A stretch of 64,000 nt of DNA, taken from Leptobrachium leishanense. Its lineage: Eukaryota; Chordata; Amphibia; Anura; Megophryidae. The position numbers were made by a program, and so were the translations under genes. The notes below the pieces were generated by a model. That model ran no database searches. It was not told where the DNA came from and saw nothing but the letters and a program-made list of their open reading frames with translations. The first letter of the stretch is position 1. Each line of letters begins with the position of its first letter. The DNA lies in NCBI GenBank assembly GCA_009667805.1, contig CM019072.1, forward strand, positions 40,169,519 through 40,233,518. The letters are read 5' to 3'. Shown in pieces: positions 1-11,105 of this stretch.

Positions 1-2000
1 ACAATCGAAATCACATAAAGTGCAAATGCATATATGTGCAGTTTATAGTCTTAAATGGACTGTTCTATTCAAGTCCTATTTCCCAAGTCACTGGTGAGAA
101 CAGAGATTCATACAAAAGTCCAACCGGCCATGCGTTTTATATTGGAGATACGGTAGTCTGATTGGGTCTCCACATGGGCAGTTCAGAGATGTGCATATGA
201 GTCCTGAAGCGATGTCCTCTCCTAAATCCTATGTAGACTCCCGGCTCCCAATAAATGGGAGAGAGAAGGGGAAGAGGGAGAGAGGAAAAGAGAAAAATAG
301 TGCAATATGGTCTGATATAGAGTCAAGTGCCCATAGACAAGGGAACACTTACACTTTTGAGAGCCTTGTTGACCGGCTCTGGTGTGGAGTGCCTTGGGCC
401 TAATTGAGGGTAGCCTCTGCCCTTCTTTAGGGGTAGCCTCTGCCGACCTTAAAGTTGATCGTCTCAGGTACAGAAAGAGAGAGAGATCCTCATAGTGTAG
501 CTTATAGCCAAAAAGTGAGGTAGGTGAAAATTAGACAAATTCACCGATGGTGGAGCCTTGGGTTCCAGGCTCAACTTGTAAGCGTATGGTACTCTTGGTT
601 CAGTGGGTACCTTCACCTCTTTCGTCTGCATACAGTTCTCCTATCTTAGGTGTGTAGTATAGGAGAAAGGAAACGGAGCATATAAGGCATATAGTGCTTA
701 AAGACGAGTCTTTAAACAGAGGTAATTAAAAGGAGTTTAATCATTCGTATAAAAACAAGATGAAATAAATAAAGTAGGAGGGATGTTTACAAAATAGGGG
801 ATATGCGTTTCGGCATCAAGCAGTGCCTTCCACAGTCCCTGTGCAGATTAAAAATCGAAAAAAAGGGGGATCCGAGGCACTCCACATGTCTCTGTTTATA
901 TAGTGTTGGTTAGGTGTTTGGTTTCCAAAGCCACTTCCGGGTTCGCGAATGTTGCGGTCACGTGGTGCGTGCCGCGTCATCGCGTTGCGTCGCGGCCATT
1001 TTGGACGTGCATTCCATTGGGGTCTGTTTGCGTTCCACCGTACTCCATAATGTGATCTCGGCGGCGTTGTGGCCGATGAGCGGGGGATTTCTTTTTCTTA
1101 GGAGAAAGAGGGGGACGGGTGGTCCTAATATACATGAAATATTGCACAGATGGTGTTTAAAACATTCAGTGAGAAATTAAAAATGCATAGCCAGAATGCG
1201 ACAGGTTTCTATTTCTTAATAAAATGGGGGCTGTCCTGATATACATGGGATGGCTCGCAGATAGTGGTTAGGACGCTTGGGAACATGTGAACATAATATA
1301 CCCTGTGGCGCTGTATATTGACAAGGGAGAAAGGAAGGGGTTAAACACTGTTAAAAATAGTGTGACTTTATGTGGGACTGGTAAAAACATAAACTCATTG
1401 GCATCTGGTTAGAAGTGTGATGTCACCTATGGGATATGGTAATTTCATAGGGAGTGGTGTAAATTAGTCTGGAATATAATCATTGAATGGAGTAAGAACA
1501 TATGTTAAATTCATGATGCGGGAACTAAACTCCACGTCAGGGCGACAAGGCAACTCCTCGTGCCCTGCTTTAAACCCGGTGGCTCCTCGTGACCACGCCA
1601 GGCCCCACCCCCTCAGACGCCGATCGGCCATCACAAGGTGCTGGCACTCGACCAGCCAGTGGCACAGAACCATGCCCAGACCCCCCAGGGAGCGCAGCAG
1701 AGGCTGAGGACGTAACACGATGCTGCCGAAATCCACACTCCACATCTCCTCAGCCAGAAGTCGAATGGGGCCAGCACTCCGCTCCGTCTGCAGCCTCCTT
1801 ACACGAGATCCTTCTCGAACACACCGGAACAGCTCAGCAGGATACACTGCTCGTCGATGAACACTCTCCCCGATCACTCCAGCAATAGATGCTGCCGAAT
1901 CTCTGCGCTCCAACCTGTGCTTTTTGCACCTGGTGTGATAGGTGCATGTAACTGGGAAAATATACTTCTGTTCCCCATTTAAAATGTCCAAATAAATCTT
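1..2000. other. Unclassified repeat-like intergenic or intronic DNA
   Basis: No exon or intact transposon protein was recognised here. Short direct repeats are visible, such as two copies of GTAGCCTCTGCC near 410-445 and two related blocks around TATACATG near 1128 and 1233. A GC-rich stretch lies at 930-1030 and another at 1530-1900. ORFs up to about 200 codons cross the GC-rich part but show no domain I recognise. The segment probably contains old retroelement pieces, because the LINE endonuclease starts directly at its right edge. An upstream TSNAXIP1 exon cannot be excluded. Confidence 0.3.
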
Positions 2001-2006
2001 CCAGGA

Positions 2007-2357
2007 TTGATCAATAAATCGATTATCGTTGCTGGATTCTATCGCCCACTGCGCTCTACAGTGCACTCCCTTTCTGACATAACCCAAATCCTTAGTAAAT
2101 TAGTAGCTCAAAACCAAAAAAGTGAACTGCTGGTTCTCTGTGATTTTAATATTGATTGGCTGCATCCTAAAAACAATAAACCCTGCTCACTGTTTAAAGC
2201 ATTGCAGTTAACACAATTAATCTCCTCCCCCACTCACATTAATATGAAAAGTCCTAACCATACCTTGCTGGACTGGATTCTCTTCTCATTTCCTGATAGA
2301 ACAGAGGAGGCAGGCGTTCTCCCTAATAGTTTCAGTGATCACTGCCTAGTGTACTGT
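2007..2357 (+). mobile_element. CR1/L2/Rex1-like LINE, endonuclease fragment
   Basis: This stretch encodes the C-terminal half of an apurinic-type endonuclease of a jockey-superclade LINE. Visible motifs are VAGFYRP, LVLCDFNIDW (normally GDFN, so the Gly is lost) and the terminal SDHCLVY catalytic block. The frame has no upstream N-terminal endonuclease part, so the LINE appears 5' truncated or rearranged near 2000. It is the first of four pieces of one LINE copy (2007-2357, 3093-3237, 4209-4811, 7332-8890) separated by later insertions. The clade is inferred from motifs and the 3' tail, not from a phylogeny. Confidence 0.75.
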
Positions 2358-3089
2358 GGGCCAAATTACATTCTTCACGCAAAAACGCACGCGCAATGCG
2401 TGAATTTTTGCGCAAAGTGTTAACCGTTTACGCGCGCACATCACCACTGGAATTACAATCCTAGCGCATTTCTTTATCTGTCGAGCAATAATGTGCATAA
2501 ACCGGACGCGCACAAATGCTCGCTCCGTACCGTCGCGTGCAGAAATCCGTGTGCGCACTGGATTTTTCTCCCGATTCAGACAATCAGAATTAAGAACCAC
2601 AATTATCTCACGTTAAGAAATTGCGCCTGCCAAAATCAATCTGAGCATATATGCTGCAGCAATAATAAAGGCACACTCAACTTCTCCATTTATTGGTTTG
2701 GTATGAGTAGAATGTGTAACTATACTTTGCTGCATTTTTTTTTATAGGCTGGTGTATTTGGGTTCGGCCAGGTTGATAGAATTTGCGATTAACACCAGCT
2801 TTTAGGAGTTGCTAAAATTATGCGCGCAAAGGCTATGTGTCAAATCCTGCGCATAGATTGTAATACCATCCGCGTACCAGCGCACGTTTGCGCTCACAAT
2901 GTTAAGTATAGGACGCGCGCAGTACAGTACGCTCGCGCAAGGTTCGCGCAGGTTCACCCGTGGTAGACGATTACGTGCATTTGTTGCGCTGACAATGTAA
3001 TACGGAATTCGGTGCAAAGGGTTTTACCCTTCGCGTTGATGTGTTTTTGCTCCGGCGCAAACATTTGCGTGAAGAATGTAATTTGGCCC
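2358..3089. mobile_element. PIF/Harbinger-like MITE, copy 1
   Basis: The 732-bp element has terminal inverted repeats of about 26 bp, starting GGGCCAAATTACATTCTTCA and ending in its complement. A 3-bp target duplication, TGT, flanks it at 2355-2357 and 3090-3092. It has no transposase. The interior is rich in CpG words such as GCGCAAA and GCGCGC, which open short spurious ORFs on both strands. It interrupts the LINE endonuclease just after the SDH motif. The 3-bp duplication suggests the PIF/Harbinger superfamily, though the usual target is TWA. Related copies are at 16450-17106 and 17810-18553. Confidence 0.8.
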
Positions 3090-3092
3090 TGT

Positions 3093-3237
3093 GTGCGCAA
3101 AATAAAGGCCACAAAATCAACCCCAAAAGGTATTGATCAAAAGGTCTTTCAAGAAATTTAATCTTGAATCCTTCCTAAGTGATCTCAAACAGCTCCCGTG
3201 GTACAGATTTAACCTAATCCCAGACCTGGACTGTGCC
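3093..3237 (+). mobile_element. CR1/L2/Rex1-like LINE, post-endonuclease linker piece
   Basis: This short segment of the interrupted LINE translates as a linker with the string KKFNLESFLSDLKQLPWYRF, typical of the region between endonuclease and reverse transcriptase in CR1/L2/Rex1-like elements. It is bounded on the left by the Harbinger-like MITE and on the right by a hAT MITE. Frame and content continue in 4209-4811. Confidence 0.65.
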
Positions 3238-4208
3238 CAGTGGCGTAGCGTGGGTTGTCAGCGCCCGGGGCAAGGCAAGAATTGTGCACCCCCCCAACCT
3301 GTGGACATGATAACACACCATGATTCCCTTCTACCAGTAGCGTATTGACCCCGTTACCCCACAAGCACAAGTATTGTATATTAACAAAATACTGATATAA
3401 TAAAAAAAATGAAACACACATGCCCCCCACGCTATGCCACTGCTACCAGTCACCCTGTTCCAGTATACCCTAGCATAGTTCCACTCTCACACTTTAACCG
3501 GTCACTCTCTCCAAGTATCCCCAGTCACTCTCTCCCAGTAACCCCTAGTCACTCCCAGTAACCCCCAGTCACTCTCTCTCTCTCCCAGTAACCCCCAGTC
3601 TCTCTCTCAATCTTTCTCCAAGTACTCCCACTCTCCCAAGTATCTCCAGTCACTTTCTCCTAGTATTCCCAGTCATTCTCTCCCTGAACCTCCAGTCACT
3701 GTCTCCCTGTACCCCTCACTATGTGTTGGTCACGCTGCTCTGGTGTCACACAGTGTTGCCTACCTGTGTGGAGTTGCTGGTGGCCTGGGGGGGCTGTCCA
3801 GTGGGCTTAGTGGAGACCGAATTTTAAATTGTGCTGCAGGGCAGGTGCCTCCCTCCCTTCTCCCTGGTCAGCAGCTGCAGGGCTGCCAGCTGCAGGGGGG
3901 CTGGAACAGTGCTTCAAGGGGGGTTGACATGCGTGGTACAGGGTGTTCCGTCGAATAATGCTGCGGTGCTTCACATGACTCAAGTCAGCATTAAGGAGGA
4001 GTCGGGACAGAACCATAATTTTATGTCCTGGTCCTCCCTTCTGGACGCTGAGTGCTAAGTCACCGCCGGCGTGACAAAACTGGCAGATACCTTGCTGATC
4101 CCTGCTGGAAAATATTAGTGGTTCAAATTTCTTTTGAAATTTTGCGCCCCCTAAGAAAATTGCGCCCGGGGCGACCGCCCCCGAGGCACCCACCACGCTA
4201 CGCCACTG
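3238..4208. mobile_element. hAT-type non-autonomous transposon
   Basis: The 971-bp element begins CAGTGGCGTAGCGTGGG and ends in the near-complement CCACGCTACGCCACTG. It is flanked by a perfect 8-bp target duplication, ACTGTGCC, at 3230-3237 and 4209-4216, which is diagnostic of hAT. No transposase is present. A degenerate tandem array of about 20-bp units around CCCAGTCACTCTCTCC fills roughly 3480-3720, and two copies of the word GGGCTGCAGC-like DNA lie near 3880. It inserted into the LINE linker; removing it and one duplication restores the LINE reading. Confidence 0.88.
3480..3720. repeat. Minisatellite-like CAGTCACTCTC array
   Basis: Within the hAT element, variants of CCCAGTCACTCTCTCCCAGT recur about ten times with irregular spacing and a pure CT run near 3573-3587. 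The units differ by point changes and small indels, so the array is old or degenerates quickly. Confidence 0.6.
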
Positions 4209-4811
4209 ACTGTGCCATTGAATACTTTCAGTCCAAGCTCCTGCAAGTCTGGAATTCCCATGCCCCGCTGCGATCACAGTGCCTACATAAAATTTCGGAA
4301 TGCATGCACAAAAACAAAAATGGCTAAAACCCAATACTTCAATGAAAACCTAAACAATAACATATCAAACCCTAGAATTTTTTGGAAAATCATAAGTAAC
4401 ATACAATCACCCCCGTCCACTCCCAACCAGTTGCTGTCAAAGTAAACGACCAAACCCTGCTACACCCCCTAGATGTAGCAAATGCCTTTTAATAATTATT
4501 TTGTTGGATGCGCTACCACCCTGATTGCTAAGCTAGCAAATGACACGCATTCAGAAAGGCCGCATGCAGGTCAGGCCCCACCAACTGTGCAAAGACCCTG
4601 TATCACAGAGAAATTTGGTTTTAGACCGGTACCTGTCTGTGTCCTTACTAAACTTCTCTAACCAAAAAATGAAACACCAGTCTGGACCTGATCAAATCCC
4701 AGCAATGCTGTTGAAAATCATTGCGCCGGCAAGTGCAAAACCTGTTGCAACACTAATCAATGGCGACTGGGTACATACCCAAACTCTGGAAGACTGCGAG
4801 GGTGGTACCTG
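4209..4811 (+). mobile_element. CR1/L2/Rex1-like LINE, linker up to start of RT
   Basis: This piece continues the LINE after the hAT MITE. Across frameshifts it reads NPRIFWKII and later HQSGPDQIPAMLLK, the conserved segment just before the reverse transcriptase palm. It stops at the words RVVPV, where a 2.5-kb insertion begins; the RT continues at about 7332. Several frame changes show that this copy is dead. Confidence 0.7.
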
Positions 4812-5173
4812 TCACGCACGGGCTTCACTTCTGTCCGGGCATCACTTCTGCGCGATGTGTCAGATTTTAAACACAGACTTTGGTGTTTTTTCCTGTCTTT
4901 GCAAAGTAGTTTTCAAGGCACCTCTGGTATTTACAACCCTCTTATCTCATTTGCTCTCTTGGGCTGAATGGAAACTTGATCAGGGGGCCCATACCTGAAC
5001 CAAATGGTTTGGGGGGTTGGGAGGGGTGTTGGACAAACAGGCAGCACTCACTAGCACAAGGGGTATTTCTCCAAGGACTGAGTACAAGAAACAGCTCTGA
5101 AAGTACAGTCCTGGGACGTTTTAAAATCTGTGAATACCCATGAAAGCGTTACCTAATGCAAGTTAGGTTTTCT

Positions 5174-6852
5174 TTTTAAATTTAAAGTTTTTTATTTTGA
5201 AATAAGTCAGCATTACATCATACTGTAAAATAATGGATGACCTCGCAGGGCCAAACAAGAAGACATAACAAGCAACGGAAACCACACATGGCCAAAAAAG
5301 TGTCATCGTAAAAACAGCGAATCGAAAAAATCTAAGGATAGCAATATGTTAGCAGAAAACATCCCCTAGACGGGGGGTCTCATCAAGGTGGGAAATCAAA
5401 CATATATAAATGCAGCCACTTAAGGCCGGCCAAGGTAACTACGGTCAGCTGGTCAAAAAACATGCGTCGCAAAGAAGGACAGGGCGGTAAAAATAAGTAA
5501 AAAGGCAGAAAGTACCATGTGCAGGCAAAAAAGCAAAAGCCCTATGCAATGCAGGCTGGGACTGATCAAAACAAATTACGAACCGTCCTGAAAGTCCAGG
5601 CACTAGGCCAAGCTAGAGACCAGGGACACGTAAGCATATAAGAGAAATGCAGGGGAGGGGGTGTAATTCAGTAAAGCTCAGACCTGGAGAGGTAGAGGGC
5701 ATAGAAACCAGCCTTCAATCCGGTCGAGGGTCCGGAGGATCTGGTGAGAGGCCCGCAGCCGCAAGGTCAATCCAAGCCACCGCGGGATCCGTGATGGTAT
5801 AGGGGACATTTGCGTGGGTCACCACCAAAGCTCCTGCCAGACCCCAGCGATATCGGACACCCTGTCGGCGAAGAACTGATGTCACTTCACGAAAACGCCT
5901 GCGAGCCATCAGGGTCTGGAATGGGAGATCATGATACAGGGCCAGAGTGGAGCCCTCAAAGCGTACGGGATCCCTCGCGCCCGGAGCAGACATAACCTTG
6001 ACCTTGAAAGCCACTTCACGGAAGGCCACTACGACGTCTCGAGGAGCCCCAGGTGGGTTCGTCGCAGGTCTCCTGACCCGAAACACCGACCCAAGCATGT
6101 CAGGTGTGTCAGGGGGAAGCCCCGTGACCTGAAGCACAAGACGAGTCACGTAGGACGGCAGAGCGTCGGAGGTAATAGAGTCCGGGACACCCCTGACCCT
6201 GATGTTTCGGCGTCTGTGTCTCGTTTCAAGCATCTCCACAGAGCGTGTCAGAAGTTCGACTTGGTATCGCAAACCAGCAACCTGACCAGACAGGTGAGTT
6301 TGTTCCATTGTCACAGCAGAAGTCGTCTCCTGTACCACCTTCACCTGAGCACGCATCGCCGCTATCTCCGTGCGGACCGCCGCCACCTCAGGCTGCCACA
6401 CCTCACGTATCACCCGAAGCTCCTCCAAGATCCTGCGGAGATCCCCCTTCGTGGAGGGGAGATGGTCGTCCTCCTCCTGCACCTGTTGCTGTCGAAGTCC
6501 CGTCCCCACTGCAGACCGATGATCCGAGGTCACACTATTACTGGCGGAGGTAAGGGGAATCTCAGTCGGGTCCCCATCAAAAATATCCTCTGTGTCCGGC
6601 GTTGCCCCGGACGATGTCCGCATTGCTGATTTTCTCTTCTTCTGTGCCCGTTTCCTAGCAGCCGCCGAGAGGGGTCGGGAGTCAGACGCCGGTGACTGCG
6701 GGGCAAGCCAGGGCATCCCAGTAATACCCCCCTGAGGTTCATAGTCGCTGTCAGCCTCCGAGGAGCCATAGCCCGGGGGGAGGGAGGAAGAAGCAGTCAG
6801 TCCCGTAAAAGCGGACCCACCTCGCAAAACATCCCGAATGTCCCTCTGTCGG
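5174..6852 (-). mobile_element. Half-LINE (L1 ORF1-only) element, copy 1, 5' truncated
   Basis: This 1679-bp element lies on the - strand and ends in a short A-rich 3' tail at its low-coordinate edge. A perfect 14-bp target duplication, AAGTTAGGTTTTCT, flanks it at 5160-5173 and 6853-6866, so its boundaries are secure. It contains an L1-type ORF1 and about 540 bp of 3' UTR but no trace of ORF2 endonuclease or reverse transcriptase. It matches copy 2 at 20248-22254 nearly base for base but is 5' truncated inside ORF1. The design is that of mammalian HAL1 half-LINEs, whose mobilisation depends on ORF2 protein from another L1. Confidence 0.88.
5715..6827 (-). CDS. L1-type ORF1 protein (RNA-binding nucleic acid chaperone), half-LINE copy 1
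   Basis: The 370-residue open frame is an L1 ORF1p (Transposase_22 family). Order of parts: an acidic, low-complexity N terminus with a basic RKRAQKKRKS patch near residues 58-67; a long coiled coil at about residues 125-205; the RRM start RRNIRVRGVPD near 206-216; and a C-terminal domain with YHDLPFQTLMARRRF and RYRWG. These match the trimerising, RNA-binding architecture of ORF1p. The true start is lost because the element is 5' truncated; in copy 2 the probable start is MPTGRSQRR upstream. The frame is intact to a stop, which suggests recent selection or insertion. Confidence 0.85.
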   Translation of the reverse strand: MRGGSAFTGLTASSSLPPGYGSSEADSDYEPQGGITGMPWLAPQSPASDSRPLSAAARKRAQKKRKSAMRTSSGATPDTEDIFDGDPTEIPLTSASNSVTSDHRSAVGTGLRQQQVQEEDDHLPSTKGDLRRILEELRVIREVWQPEVAAVRTEIAAMRAQVKVVQETTSAVTMEQTHLSGQVAGLRYQVELLTRSVEMLETRHRRRNIRVRGVPDSITSDALPSYVTRLVLQVTGLPPDTPDMLGSVFRVRRPATNPPGAPRDVVVAFREVAFKVKVMSAPGARDPVRFEGSTLALYHDLPFQTLMARRRFREVTSVLRRQGVRYRWGLAGALVVTHANVPYTITDPAVAWIDLAAAGLSPDPPDPRPD

Positions 6853-7331
6853 AAGTTAGGTTTTCTATGTAAGAACCATTTTTTATTTCAAGAACTGTAT
6901 TTGCACGTTATCCTATTTTGTATGTCTTGTTTTTAAGTGATATTGGCACTGTGTAATTTTTATTTTTGTCTTTTTTCCATTAAAATTTCGTACCCTAGTG
7001 CTGCTTTGTTCTACATGATTCACGTTTCTCGCATAGCTTGGTTCAGCGTTACTGTAGAATAGAACATTTGGTAGAGATATGTATATTGTTAGTCTCCTGG
7101 ATTGGGGTGTTATACAGTTAAGGGGGTTTCCGAAGTGCCCTATTACTTTCGTGGTGGCAGCCTATAGTTCGAAGGGTGTGTATGGTTTTGTGGGGTTAGG
7201 TTGGCATAACTTGGGGCCCTGAGAGGGGGTAAAGTCAGTAAATCTAGAGGCTTGGAGCTGTTAAACCCTTGTACCCTCTCCCTCCGCACGTGACGACTAG
7301 GTAGGTAGCGTTTGGCCGTCACATTATCCAT

Positions 7332-8890
7332 AAAAGTGGCGACAATACTTTGGTATCCAACTACCGTCCAATTTCATTGCTCTCTGTAATGTCAATTTTG
7401 GAAAAATGTGTCTACACGCAATTACGTGATTATTATCAATATTCAAACTATTTAACCCCAGATCAATCCGGCTTTCGTCCAAATCATTCAACTACAACTG
7501 CCCTTTTAAAAGCTTGCAATGCTATCCAAGCTGGCATGGAACAAGGAAATCTAACTGGAGCCATCTTCCTTGATTTTGCCAAGGTCTTTGACACAGTAGA
7601 CCATGGCATCCTTTTACAAAAACTTAAAAACTCTGGTATTGGTGATCGTACGCTAACCTGGTTTCAACCGTATGTATCCGATCGATCGCAATATGTGTCC
7701 ATTTCTGACAGCGCTTCCCTCTCCCTCCCAGCCATGTGCGGTGTACCACAAGGCTTGATACTCGGCCCCCTGCTATTAACGATATTCATAAATGATCTGC
7801 CCAATGTCTTCAAAGTCTCAACTGTACACATGTACGCAGACGACACTGTAATCTATATCAGCAAACCAAATCTTCTGCAGCTAGAGGCAGTGCTGCAAGA
7901 ACAATTCACAGAGGTAGAAAAGTGGATTGCAGATAACAAACTTTTAAGAATTACTGACAGAACTGTTATGATGCTATTTGGAACAGCACCTAAACTACAC
8001 AAATTACAAACTCCCCATCTATGTGTCAGGACAAAATCAAATGGTACGCTGACCACAGTCAGTTCTCTCAAATATCTAGGTATGTGGCTAGACCCAAATC
8101 TATCCTTTGGCCCCCACATCGAAAAACTGTCATCTCAACTCTACCCCAAACTAGGTGACCTGAACAGAAACAAAACCTGCCTGAGCCCCGTGTAGGAAAG
8201 CAGATTTTGCAACAAATGCTTATGCCGGCTATTGAATACGGAGATGTAGTGTATACAGCTGCCCGCAAACGCACCTTCATAAACTTACTACATTGTATAA
8301 CTCATTCTACCACTTTGTGATACAATGTAACTACATGACCCACCAATGTGACATGTTAAAAGAGCTTAACTGGCCGTCACTGGAACCCAGACGCATCCTT
8401 CACCTTTCCAATCTGGTTTTTAAGAGCTTTTCATGGAAGCTATCACCCTACCTGAATATACTGCTTCCCCCAGCAGTTCCCTCATCCTATAACCTCAGAT
8501 CCAGGACCAGCACCTTACTTGCAATACCACAATACAAAAAGAAAGTGGCTCGATGCTCATTTTCTTACAGAGCACTGCAATTATGAAATAACCTCCCAGA
8601 CGCCTTCAAATCTTGCCCCAGTCTAAAGTTACTTAAGAGATCTCTATTAACATACCTCTATACAGAATGCACCTGTAAACATGTAACATAGTGACTATAT
8701 TGCTTATATATTTATTTTCTGTTAATCTGTATATTGGTGTTGTTTTTCCAATATCTTGCATTTTATTACTTTATATTTCTGTACCTACTGTAACAAGTCA
8801 GTGTTCTTGAACCAAGGACATACTTGAAAACAAGAGAAATCTCAATGTATCCTTTCTGATAAAATACATGGAAATAAACAAGTGTGGATC
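7332..8890 (+). mobile_element. CR1/L2/Rex1-like LINE, reverse transcriptase and 3' end
   Basis: The RT palm is visible in the 281-codon frame at 7350-8195: SNYRPISLLS, LDFAKVFDTVDH (catalytic Asp; normally KAFD), GVPQGLILGPLLLTIFINDL and the YADD box. A stop after CLSPV and frameshifts break the rest. Downstream remnants read PAIEYGDVVY and the 3' UTR ends near 8880 in the family's characteristic terminal words (TCAATGTATCCTT, AAAATAC, AAATAAA). The same 3' end recurs at 12561-12830, 27570-29605, 33602-33690, 39811-39850 and 46050-46790, so this is an abundant LINE family in this genome. Confidence 0.85.
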
Positions 8891-9267
8891 TACTATTGAA
8901 TTCAGAACAATATACCTCAAGGGTAACTTGCACAGTGGCAAGGGTCATTATTGTTGAGAGATTAAATTTATTTAATGTCAGTTTTCCTTGTAAAATAGTT
9001 CCACATTTTAATATTAGTGTAAATTTTTACATTTAATGTGGTGTTAAATTTACATTTTTATTTCTGAACTACGTTGATACCATTGTTCGCCATAGTTTCA
9101 ATATATGCAAGCTATTGTGAACCTCTGTTCAAAACAGTAGGGCCTTTGTTCCAGTTTCCTAAAGGTATTTTGAAGGGCTGGAAGAAGTTGTTTTTTCTCC
9201 TGGTTTTTGTGGGTGGTTACCTTTATGAAATGCCCACATACTACCACATTATGGGCTGCCCAGTTCG

Positions 9268-9790
9268 CTTTGTGATACAGTCACTCCATATACCACACAT
9301 ACCAAATAACACCGCATATGTAATTTGAGAAAAATATGCTAATAATATCGTTTTTTTACCATTTGCCAATAAAAAAATGCCCCTGAATTTCATTATAAAA
9401 ATCTGGTCACTTTACTTTAAAAATGAATTCCCAATTTTATCAAAATGACCTACAAGATAACATCAGGGTGGCTGTGTGCATGCTGAATCTCGGTATAAGT
9501 TGGGTGATGTACCAGTACAATGATCCTAAACATCAAAATAAATCCACTACAGAATGGTTAAAAAAAATCTACCTTTTGGAGTGATCCAGTCAGAGCCTAC
9601 ATCTTAACCCCATACTGTGGAATAACTTCAAGTGTAAGGTGATCAGATTTTTTTAAAATTAAATCTGGGGACATTTTTTTAAATTGGCAAATGGTAAAAA
9701 AAACCAATTTTATTAGCATATTTTCCTCAATTTATATATGCAGTGTATTTGGTATGTGTGGTATATGGAGTGACTATATGATATGATATA
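9268..9790. mobile_element. Tc1/mariner-like relic with long inverted repeats
   Basis: Arms of about 110 bp at 9268-9378 and 9664-9790 are inverted copies of one another; shared words include GTGACTATATG/CAGTCACTCCATATAC and ATTTGCCAAT. Between them, 9505-9610 translates as YQYNDPKHQNKSTTEWLKK, the DNDPKH motif region of a Tc1-type transposase with the first Asp region decayed (QYNDPKH). The catalytic core is therefore only a fragment, and the copy is dead. Exact ends and the TA duplication could not be set. Confidence 0.6.
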
Positions 9791-9916
9791 CGTTATTTCT
9801 CACATTTCGTCCATGAGATAAAAAAAAAAAACCATGTCCATTCCCGTCATTTCATATCCATTTCCTTTTTCATTAATGATCGGCATATAATAAATAGTCA
9901 GTGCTGTTTTCCACAG

Positions 9917-10043
9917 GACTACCAAGCAAAACGTGAATGTTGTTTCAAAGCCACGTTTCCTGGAACAGCTTGAATCCTACTTAAGGAGGGAACTTCAGTC
10001 TTTGGACTTAACTAAAGAAAATTCCCAAGAACTACGACTGCAG
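9917..10043 (+). CDS. TSNAXIP1: TSNAXIP1 exon A (N-terminal domain start)
   Basis: The acceptor TTTTCCACAG precedes the exon and the donor CAG|GTATCT follows it. The first base completes a codon from an unseen upstream exon; then 42 codons read to CTG CAG with no remainder. The key string is KPRFLEQLESYLRRELQSL, the hallmark of the TSNAXIP1 N-terminal domain, followed by NSQELRLQ. The exon begins about 1 kb after the LINE and just after a Tc1 relic. Helical, charged sequence is consistent with the family's all-alpha N terminus. Confidence 0.88.
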
Positions 10044-11017
10044 GTATCTTAATATAATCTGTTTTAAGAAATAGAATGAAACCTGGTTTATCTCTCTGTT
10101 ATGTTAAGTAAGTAAAGGGTAAATAAATGATAGTGTTACACAATGTTGTGTGTGAGATTTATGTAGTCGCACAATTCACAGGTCAATCAAAATCACTACA
10201 TACGATACCAGTCATCTTCTGTTTCATATTGTTGACTTTCCCCTGCAAGATGATGCCATTGGACTAGATTGCTGTGTTTCAAACGTGTACAGAGAACAAC
10301 AGCAGCCAATCAACATATTTCATCCCAATGCAAAGCTGGCTTCCTTGCTACGCAGCTGCTAAAAATGACTGGTTGTGGTTATTGCTGCTATTAACTCCAT
10401 GTTCACAAACTTTTTCCAAAGCACAGTGAATGTTTAATGGGACATATTCAATAAAGACACTGCTCTGCCTCCAGGGCTGCCATCAGAAATCTTGAGATGC
10501 CTTACAGGACAACTAAATGGGACCCCCCCTGTAAAATCTTCCTACCCCACAACATCCTACCTCTCAGCTCAGTTGAATGCCCCCCCCCCATTACAGGTAC
10601 ACAAATATTTTTGACAAAATGTCTATTTAAAATGTAAAAACGGAAATCCTTATAACCCCCAGTGTCTGTTAATCAGAAGGTTCCCATAATTCCTCACCCC
10701 CATCCACATTTTCCCAGGTTCCCATAACTATCATCCCCCCTTAACCACCAGGTCCACCTTAGCTCCTTAGTCACAAGGTCCCCCATAACCCCCCAGTCCC
10801 CTTAACCACAATGTTGCATGTCTTTGTTTTACCATTCCCACTATCTTGTCTTCCCATCTCCACTCCCTTTCTTGCATGTCTCTTTAGATATGCTAGAGTC
10901 TAGCCGCTAGAAGCTTAGTCCTATTGTTCTTTAGCAACACTGCAGTGCAGAATGCTGGGAAGTCTTGGCATTTTTCAAGGCTACAGTAATGCTGCTGTGA
11001 TATACAATAGAAGTATT

Positions 11018-11053
11018 TTGTGTGTGTGTGTGTGTGAGTGTGTGTGTGTGTAT
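11018..11053. repeat. GT microsatellite
   Basis: A run of GT dinucleotides broken once by GAGTG lies between unique sequence. Such a tract is expected to be polymorphic in length. Confidence 0.85.
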
Positions 11054-11105
11054 GACAGGATTTCTGTTGTTACTTTTTTCCAATGAGCTAATTTACTAAT
11101 ATATT

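Larger units (their letters stand above)
4812..7331. mobile_element. Insertion into LINE, possibly LTR-derived
   Basis: The insertion splits the LINE between RVVPV and SGDNTLVSNYRPI. Its left edge reads TGTCACGCACGG, which resembles an LTR start. At about 7154 it holds TGGTGGCAGC, a candidate primer-binding site that recurs in a separate insertion at about 40542. The body contains no protein that I recognise apart from the half-LINE at 5174-6852 nested inside. No clean target duplication or TG...CA ends could be set, so the LTR label is tentative. Confidence 0.35.

Noticed and set aside
1464..2087. A 207-codon ORF on the - strand
   Set aside because: It crosses the boundary between an unknown GC-rich block and the LINE endonuclease on the opposite strand, and it shows no domain that I recognise.
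5931..6629. A 232-codon ORF on the + strand opposite the half-LINE ORF1
   Set aside because: It is a shadow of the ORF1 gene; the - strand frame has clear L1 ORF1 motifs, and this one is rich in Arg and His as expected from an antisense reading.
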